Below are positions 12,401 to 21,400 of a stretch of 32,463 nt of DNA, piece by piece. The notes beneath the pieces were generated by a model. It did no database searches, was not told the DNA's origin, and saw nothing but the letters and a program-made list of their open reading frames with translations. This stretch comes from Silene noctiflora (taxonomy: Eukaryota; Streptophyta; Magnoliopsida; Caryophyllales; Caryophyllaceae). The first letter of the stretch is position 1. Each line of letters starts with the position of its first letter. A program made the position numbers and the translations under genes. The DNA lies in NCBI GenBank assembly GCA_009801015.1, contig VHZZ01004522.1, forward strand, positions 40,024 through 72,486, read 5' to 3'.

Positions 12401-15400
12401 TGGCCAGAGCACCTGGAAGGTTGGATGTTATGGGAGGAATTGCTGACTATTCTGGGAGTCTCGTGTTACAGGTGATTTTGTAAAGCTGTAGACTGTTCTG
12501 TGTGTCTTTTCCCCTGATTGAGGCCTTCTCTGGTGTAAATTACATTCAACTCATTTCCTTTTACCAATTTGAACTTAAGTAGCAGTATGTCTGTAGTCTG
12601 AACAGACAGAGTTTATTTGGTGTGAAGATAAAAGAGAGCTCACCCAGTATAAATATGAGAGAGCTGACAAGTTTATAAACCAAGGAGCTACTCCTCCCAT
12701 TGCAAATTGGTTTTGGGATGAAACCTCCTTGGACTTATAAACTGGACTCTCTCCTCCGTATGTATGGGTGTGGCTCAGGCCCGGTAAGGTAATCTTTCAT
12801 TTGGCTTTCTAGTCCACAAATACTATCTTAATTCATTATAACTGGAAGGCTCTTAGTGAAGATGTGGAGGAGAAAGTTGGTTATAAGACGTTACTTTAAC
12901 TCTGGAAGCAAAAGATGGATAATTTTGGGAATAATAAAGAATCAGGTGCCGTTGTTGGACTTTGTGATTGGTCTGAGTCAGAAGGTATGACCAACCTAGG
13001 CATAACTGACCATTTGAAGATGATAGAAATACTCGCCTTTCACACCTCCTTTAAACACAAAATCTAGCCCTACAAAGCATTTTTCCCCACCACCTCTGGA
13101 AAATTAGTGGTAGATCCCTGAAGAAAAAATTGTCCTCCCATATCTCGGCGATTGACAGTTTCCCTTTTGGAACAAATACTATCCGCGCTGTTGGAATGGA
13201 GGGGTTGATGCTTTCTTTCTATAAGAATTTCATGTTTTTTTTTTTCAGAAATATTAGCAACAAAACCTTGGCTACCCCTTTATTTAGTGAAGAAAAGAGA
13301 AGTTTTTCCTCTCCATAAAAAGAAAGGAGATTAATGAAACGATTCAGTTGATGTTTGGGTGCCTATTGTTGACTTTATATTGATAGCTTGAGTAGCATTG
13401 GAGAACGACTGTAGTCCGTAGTAATGTTATCTAAAATATAACGGGCACAAATAATATAGGCTATATCTGTGTAGAGCTGAAATTACTAGAGATGCCCAAG
13501 AAGATCATATCTGTTGATAGATAGGGTTGTCTTTTATAGTACCTATCATCTCTGAATAAAAGCTGAAACAAGTGAGAAATTGGGTAGACACTATCAGTTG
13601 TGCACTGCTTTTCACAGATTTAAGCAGTGACATTTGATTCCATGCTAATGAAGGAAAAATACCAGTATAAGTGGATGAAATGAAGCCTGAATTACATCAG
13701 TGGACATAGTTCTCTCGTGTACTCTGTTGAATCGCATAGGATTTGAGCCGTTTGCCTTACTCAATGGACCTGAGTCTCATTCCATCACTTGATTCTCCTT
13801 TTAATGTCTGCATATCTATGGTAATCATTCGTTTCTGTAAGCATCAAAACGCTAAAGTTTATGGAGTATTCTGTACTACAGTCTACATGCAATTCATTAC
13901 TTGAGTTTTTGCTATTGGGACCGTACCCATGTAGGCCATGTCCCATATGACATTCAAGGATATGGGCATGGAATCCATTACCAGTCTGACACTTCTTAAA
14001 GAGCAATATTTGATAATTTTTAAGTTTTATTTTACAAACATCTCTATTCACATTTAAAAACAAACACACCAAAAACGTCAAACTTATTAATATATTTATG
14101 TTTTAAGAGGCATGGCTTGACCCGTATTCTAATTTTAGGACAAAGTCCCATGATTTAAAATTGCAGTCATGTTGTGTCCAACACTTGGAGATCTACCCGC
14201 ATCTAAGACCGGTACCTGAGTCGTAGTAATATTGTTTATGTATATGAGACATGCAATCACGGTTTCAGATGATGGTTCATGTCAGCCGACACCAAAGCAT
14301 TTTTGGAATTAAGGCTCTGATGATATTGTATATGAGACATGTAATGTAGTATCTGATCTGAAGCTGGTTGAAGTTTGGAAGTCCTGATGGCCAATTCCTT
14401 TAAGACTTCTACTCGATATGTAAATTTACATCGTGGTTCGTGAAACATTTTAATAATTAGGTGCTGTATTTGCTCACATATCCTCCCAAATTCCACCTTC
14501 ACTTGCAGATGCCTATTAAAGAAGCATGCCATGTTGCATTGCAAAAGAACCACCCAAGTAAACACAAGCTATGGAAACATGCACAGGCTAGACAGCAAGA
14601 CAAGGGTCAGGGACCAAAGCCTGTGCTACAAATAGTAAGCAATTCATGTTTTTGTTTCTCTATAATGTGATATAGTTTTAGAAGACCTTTAATGGACATT
14701 TAAAAGATCTATGAAAGTGTGGCACTCAAAATTTGGATAAAACAATTTATGCAGCAGCCTATGCGTACATTCGACCTCCTTACCCCGCAATTTACGGGAA
14801 TCATTGAGGTATTAGGTAGTTTGTTTACTATTAGTTATAGTTGACCAAACAGAAGTTTACTACAATCCTAAAGACGACACGCTCATGCATATGTTCTGAA
14901 TTGTTGCTCACAGGTTTCATTTGGGGCAGAACTGAGCAATCGTGGTCCAACATTTGACATGGATTTATCAGACTTTATGGATGGCGACAAACCGATCTCA
15001 TACAAACAAGCACATAAATACTTTTCCCGAGATCCTGCCCAGAAGTCAGTTTCTATATTTTTTAAAAGTCTTGCTGAGTTGTTTTATCTCATTGGCACCT
15101 TTTGTTCTTACATTCACGATAAATTGTAGGTGGGCAGCATATGTCGCGGGCACAATTCTGGTTTTGATGACAGAATTGGGTGTACAATTCAGTGATAGCA
15201 TTAGTATGCTGGTATTGGTTTCTCACTTTCTCCTTCATCTTCTTTTCTTTCGTAAGTGCTACTAATATGATTCCACTTCCAATGGAGCAAAAGACTTAGT
15301 ATTCTTTGGTTGCGGATTATGAAGGAATAAAGAAAAATAGCTCGTTAAATTAATCGCATTTCTTTACATTGTGAAGTAGCCGTCATTTGATGCAATTCTC

Positions 15401-18400
15401 GACGCAATTTTATCATGGGTCATCTTGAAACCGTCTTTCAGGGGTAAGGTTGCATTCATCCAAAGCTCCTTAGGGCAGTTGTTTTTGATGTTATAATTGT
15501 GCTTTAATAACCAAATATTAAATGGATACATGTATAAAATATGCTGAAGAGCGAAGATAAAAAAACGTTTCACTAGGGAGCATACTACTTAAAAGACATT
15601 AATGAATAGCTTAATGGAATTGTTGTGTGAATTTTCAACTTTTAACAAGTTTTTTTTGAAGTGTGATATGCCAAAGCAGTAAGAGAGGCAAAAAATGGTT
15701 AAATTATGATCTTCGCTTATGTGCCATATAGAGTCTCTTCCAAATCCACCAGAAGTTTGTAACCTCCATTTTTAATTTGCATTCCAGCAAAACACCAACT
15801 CTACACACTGCTAAGTGCTAACCTGTAGCACTTTCAAATTGTAAATGATGAGGCGTCTCAAGACTGCTATACTCCACTAAAACTCTCATCGCAGACTCCT
15901 GTTGAGTGCAATCTGTAATCTTTGTATTATGTTTGCAATCTCTTCAGCACTTCCAACCAACACAACTCGATTATGGCTTTTGGGTGTTATGCCTATTTTC
16001 AACCCAAAATTTTCGATCCATTAGAGCAGGTGTTATGACTACACTAATCACAGTGTAGTCATTAGTAGGAATGGATAGCCAAGTAGTGCCTCATAGGCTT
16101 ATAGCCCAGATTCAGGTTATCCACTACTCCAAATTTTATTGCTGGCTTCCTAAGCTAAACAGGCAGTAGAAGGCTTTTTTTTTAATTTCAAAGTGAATGC
16201 TGTTATTTAATTTTTCCTAAAAGATTCCGTCGCTTATTTAACAATACCTTTTATCCATTATGTGTGCGGAATGCTGGTGAACTGGAAATGATACCTCTGT
16301 TACTTGGGTGGTATATTTATTTTGTTTTGGTTATTGGTCTATTAATGAGTATAATTGCCCCTTTACCTGGAATTAATTTGTAGGTTTCTTCCGCTGTTCC
16401 TGAAGGTAAAGGTGTTTCCTCATCAGCTTCTGTGGAAGTTGCTAGCATGACAGCTGTTGCAGCTGCTCATGGTAATCGCTTTATTTTCACCCGAGCTCCT
16501 TTTTTTTTATGCAAATGGAGTTGCATTTGTGGCATTTATATTCAATTCATACTAAGCGGCTTAGCTTTCTATGATGAGTGTCTTCCTGCAGGAGTGCTCA
16601 AGTCTCTATAAGTTAGGTATGCTACTTAGGAAGTCGTTGCTGGACTTCGGAAGCTGTTGTGAACACTCATTTAAGACTAAGTTGTACTGTATGTTATCTC
16701 GTAATTTTTTTGAGGGGTATTTTTATGAATTTTTCTTCTTTATGGTTTGCAGGATTAGATCTCTCTCCAAGAGACCTTGCTTTGCTTTGTCAAATGGTAT
16801 ATTCACAATCACAAACTGATCCCTTGGACAGATTTACATGTTGTTTGGATTTCTCGGGCCATGCTTGTCTGACCTTTGCATCTGCTTAATTCAAGGTTGA
16901 AAATCGAGTTGTTGGAGCTCCATGTGGTGTGATGGACCAGATGACCTCAGCATGTGGCGAAGCAGATAAGCTTCTGGCGATGGTGTGTCAGGTGAAGCAA
17001 AAAAACTGTTTACTTACTGCAATGGATTACAATAACTGACACATGAAGTTTATATTGACTGGCATAGGGCTACGGTGTAATTGGTGTTTACTGCTGACGT
17101 GTTGTCATTCTTTGGACATGTGTACAGCCTGCTGAGGTATTGGGGCTTGTGGAAATACCAAATCATATGCGCTTCTGGGGTATTGATTCAGGTATAAGAC
17201 ACAGGTATGTACCTGCGCTAATTAACAAAAGTTGAAAATATTAATTTGCAGCAGGACCCTTTACAAGCACATTGGTCTATGTGAAATCACATTCTTTGTT
17301 CATGTGAATCTGCATTGTGGGATCCAATTTATTTTCAAATAAAAGGCTACAATATCTTGCCTTCCAAGTCCAATTCTGTTGAATAAAACATAATTGTGAT
17401 CCCTTTAAAATACCCGAGGCGTAAGCTTAGTAAGAAGCTATCAAAATTAAAAACCTCGTTTCCCCAATCATCAAAAAGAATGTTTAATCCATGAAGATAA
17501 ATAGGTATTCCACTTCAACTATATGTTCCCTAAAACAGCCAACACCGCGCGCACCTCCACATAGTAACTACCCTTCTTTGCCAAAAATTCAATGTTAAGA
17601 AATTCGAGCACAGAACAAAGACACGCCTATTGTTATTTACGAAGATCAATCAGTTTTAAACATAGAGCATGACCAACATTACGATGGAGTAAATGCACCC
17701 ATGTCACGAGATGCACGGATTTGGATCAAAAGCTATACTAGAACTAGACTACTAGGTTTATTCCCTCAAAAGATTTCTTTTTTTTAATATTATCCTTTGG
17801 TTTCTTTCTCATTGACTTTTTTCGGAATCTGAGAGGATCAGCAATATAAAACAATGGATTAATATGGCAAAGTAAATTATGCTTTAGACCAATGAACAAA
17901 CTACAATTTTCCGTTTCCAATGGATCAAAAACTAACAGTTGTTTGACTTTAGAATCCCGATGGAATCAAACGAAATGGCTCACTAAATCTATATGTGCTT
18001 CTTTTTTAGCAAGTTAGTGCATCAGTACAATTTTGGAAAATTTTTTAAAGGTTTGTTGAGGTCTCTGACTCTTTTCCCATGTGTGTGAGGGGCATTGTCC
18101 CACATTGGTAGAAAAAGAGTGAAGGGACTAGCTTATAAGTGAGTGAGCTACTCCTCCTATCACCAATTGGTTTTAGGATGGAACCTCACTTGCTTGTGGA
18201 CCGGTCTCATGCACCTATTTCTATAAGCTTGTTGCTGAGGACTCAGCAAATGGTATCAGAGCCGACGGTGTGGGGTTGTATCGGGTGCGGAGTAGCGCCA
18301 AGTGAGGGGGAGTTTCATCACACACATGTGAAAGGGGACTCTCTTCCCATATGTATGTGAGGGGCATTGTCTCACATTGGTAGAAAAAGAGTGAAGAGAC

Positions 18401-21400
18401 TAGTTTATAAGTGAGTGGGCTACTCCTGCTATCACCAATTGGTTTTAAGATGGAACCTCACTTGCTTGTGGACCAGTTTCATGCACCCATTTCTATAAGC
18501 CCGCTGCGGAGGACTCAACAAGGTATCTAGAGCAGACTTTTTGTAATTCAACAGTGGTAACTGGCAAGGATGCGTAGCTTCTATGCAACCCTTTATTCCG
18601 CAATAAGCAGGACCCTTGTAGGAGCAAGGGCAACGTTGTTGTTGACTTGTTGTACTGATATACATTTGTATCATACTATCATGCTTCTGATCGTTTTGGT
18701 AATGACAAGCCATTGGAGGCATTTTCTATTGTCGGCTTCCTATTTGTTAGACAGGCATTTATATGGACGTTCTATTTACGTCCATATAAATTTGATTATT
18801 TATAAGGAACTCTTTAAATGTTGCTTTGCTCAATACCTAGTCTTTCTAAACTTGATCCTTACAAAGAACATATTTTGTTATTTAAATTACTTTACAGTGT
18901 CGGAGGTGCCGATTATGGATCAGTCAGGATTGGCGCATTTATGGGCCGAGAGATGATAAAGTCCTCTGCTTCGGAAACTTTATCCCATTTAAAATCAAGC
19001 AATGATCTATTGAATCCCAGTGATCCTGATGATAATAGTTTTGAATTGCTTGGATCTGAAGCAAATTTGGATTATTTATGCAATCTAACACCTCATAGGT
19101 GAGCTCTTCCTACTGCCAAGTAGAAATCTCTTTCTCGATTCTCTATTGTAAGAAAATTGTTCAGCCAATGCTAAACTGTAAGAAAATTCAGCTCCATTGA
19201 TTCTTGGCTGTCTCACACTCTCACTATCAGATGTGTCAGGAAAGTATGCCCTTCCATCTTTGTAAGATAAGTTTACTTTTGCAGTGTTTCACTTTCATAT
19301 GCTGAGTTGTTTTAGCATATACTGATTATGTTGAATGGGAAGCTTTCGATAATCCCGATATTTTTGAGGTTCACATATATGATGCTTGTGGTTTAATGGA
19401 AATGATTTTCTTCCATTGAAGTAGAAGTAAGAGAGTAAAACTGTGTGAACTGCTCAAAGAGTGAATGATGGTGCATCAAATATGGAAAAGTGGTAGCCAA
19501 TTATGGACTAATAAAGTCGATACTAGACTGAAGATATGTGACCGATACAGCCATTCTTCACCAATGATTGCCGATATTTGGTCAATACATGACAAATAAA
19601 GATGACACTAGACTACTAGAGTACTAGACAGATAAGGCTAAGTTGACCAATACAAAAACAAGCAGCAATAAACCGCGACAGTAAACGCGCCAACGTATCA
19701 TAGCACGCAACCACGATTCGTGACAGTTACCGCGTCTGATAGCACAATCTGATACCATGCTAGATGTTAGGGGATTAAAGTTACCATTGTGACAACTGAT
19801 ATTAAGAAGTTAGGACTTAGGAACCAAGGATCACAGGGTTGTAGTAGTAGAACCAGAAAGCTACTGTTTTAGAGTTTGTTTTGACATGTTCTTGGTTCTC
19901 AAGCTCTCTTCCTTCTTACCTAGAGCTATGAATTTCAATTGTTTTGTGACGATCTCGTCATCTCATGCTATTGATTGATTTTTTTTAAAACATCAGGTAT
20001 GAAGCTGCTTATGTTAACACTCTACCTGAAAGCGTAGATGGGGAAACCTTCCTGAAGAAATATTGGAACCACAATGATCCAGTGACAGTTATTGATCCAA
20101 ACAGGGATTATGCTGTCAGAGCATCTGCAAGGCATCCTATATATGAGAACTTTCGAGTGAAGGTTAGTTCCTACGTAACAGGATTTTTTTCTGATAAGTG
20201 GCAAAGTATTCCCTTTTACTTGTATAACGTAATCAATGATTCAGCTACATGTAATTTACCTGCTTCCTGCTTCATGAAAATCCTTGAAAGAATGGTGGTC
20301 TTTTAAAATTTACTTTTAAGTTTGTTGCTTAGGAAAGTTACCTTGCAGTTCATATAATAAAAATTAGATAGCTAAAGTACGGATATATGTTGAGATAAAG
20401 TATGTTTTCTTTGCTATTTTCTTAATAATGCCGTAGAAGTTAGAATTGAATGAAGTTTCAAACATGATTCTGAAACTCAAGGAAAATATTGTGGTTCCAT
20501 GTAAATTTTTAAAACTAATGTGAATGGCCGCTTCCTACCTTTTCACTTCCTATACTTCGTTAGGATTGACTTACAGCAGTTTCTATTATCTTTCATGTAA
20601 AAAAACATTTGTGAGATGGCCTTACATGTTAAATTTGTTGGGGAAATTGCAATAATTAACAACAATGAAACAATATTAATACAAGGGTGCTTGGATAATG
20701 ACCGAACCACGTTTTGGAAACACTTTCCTTAAAGAGTATTTCGACCCTTCAATTTGCCCTGGGTTACACGAAATCTCTTTGGGGATAATACGATCAACCT
20801 TCCCTCTTGATCTTGGCAAATAGAGTCAAGAGATACTAAGAGAGTTTTGTGCTTTTGATTTCGTAAATCCAAAGTAATATTAATGTAATGTATTCCTCAT
20901 ATTTCAAAGTGAAAATGTTTGTATATATTTATAATGATGAATCTTCACCATATAAATATCTCTCATATAGAGACATACCAAGAATAAGAGGATAAGAATG
21001 ATTAGTTATAAATTAACTAACAAAACCGTGCAAAACCGACGAAAAGGCGCCACAAAACAGAGGAGCCACGCCATGCGGCGGAGGCCCGACCCACGGTTGA
21101 GCTAGCCAGCCGCCCCACAGGCTGTTACAGCCTTCCCCATTCTGTTTTAGCTTCGTCATGTGGCCATTCCTGCACCAAGCGACCATGTCTAAGCCGACAT
21201 ATCAGGTCTTTTCCGACATTTCTTGTCCTCTACACTCGTAAACTCGTAATGCGTTTATATGAGCATGTACTCCACACCTCCGAACCCAATACTTCTGACT
21301 CTGGTTGAATCCCAATTCACTTAAATGAAACCGATGTTCATAAAAAAAAAAACGCCCTACGAAATCAACTCATTAGCCTTATAAATTATAACTGATGAAA

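Noticed and set aside
16037..16060. Hairpin in intron 20 as a microRNA precursor
   Set aside because: A 9-base stem is far too short for a plant precursor.
18054..18520. Cassandra element (TRIM carrying 5S rRNA in its LTR)
   Set aside because: The LTRs have no 5S-like box A/IE/box C sequence; it is an ordinary TRIM.
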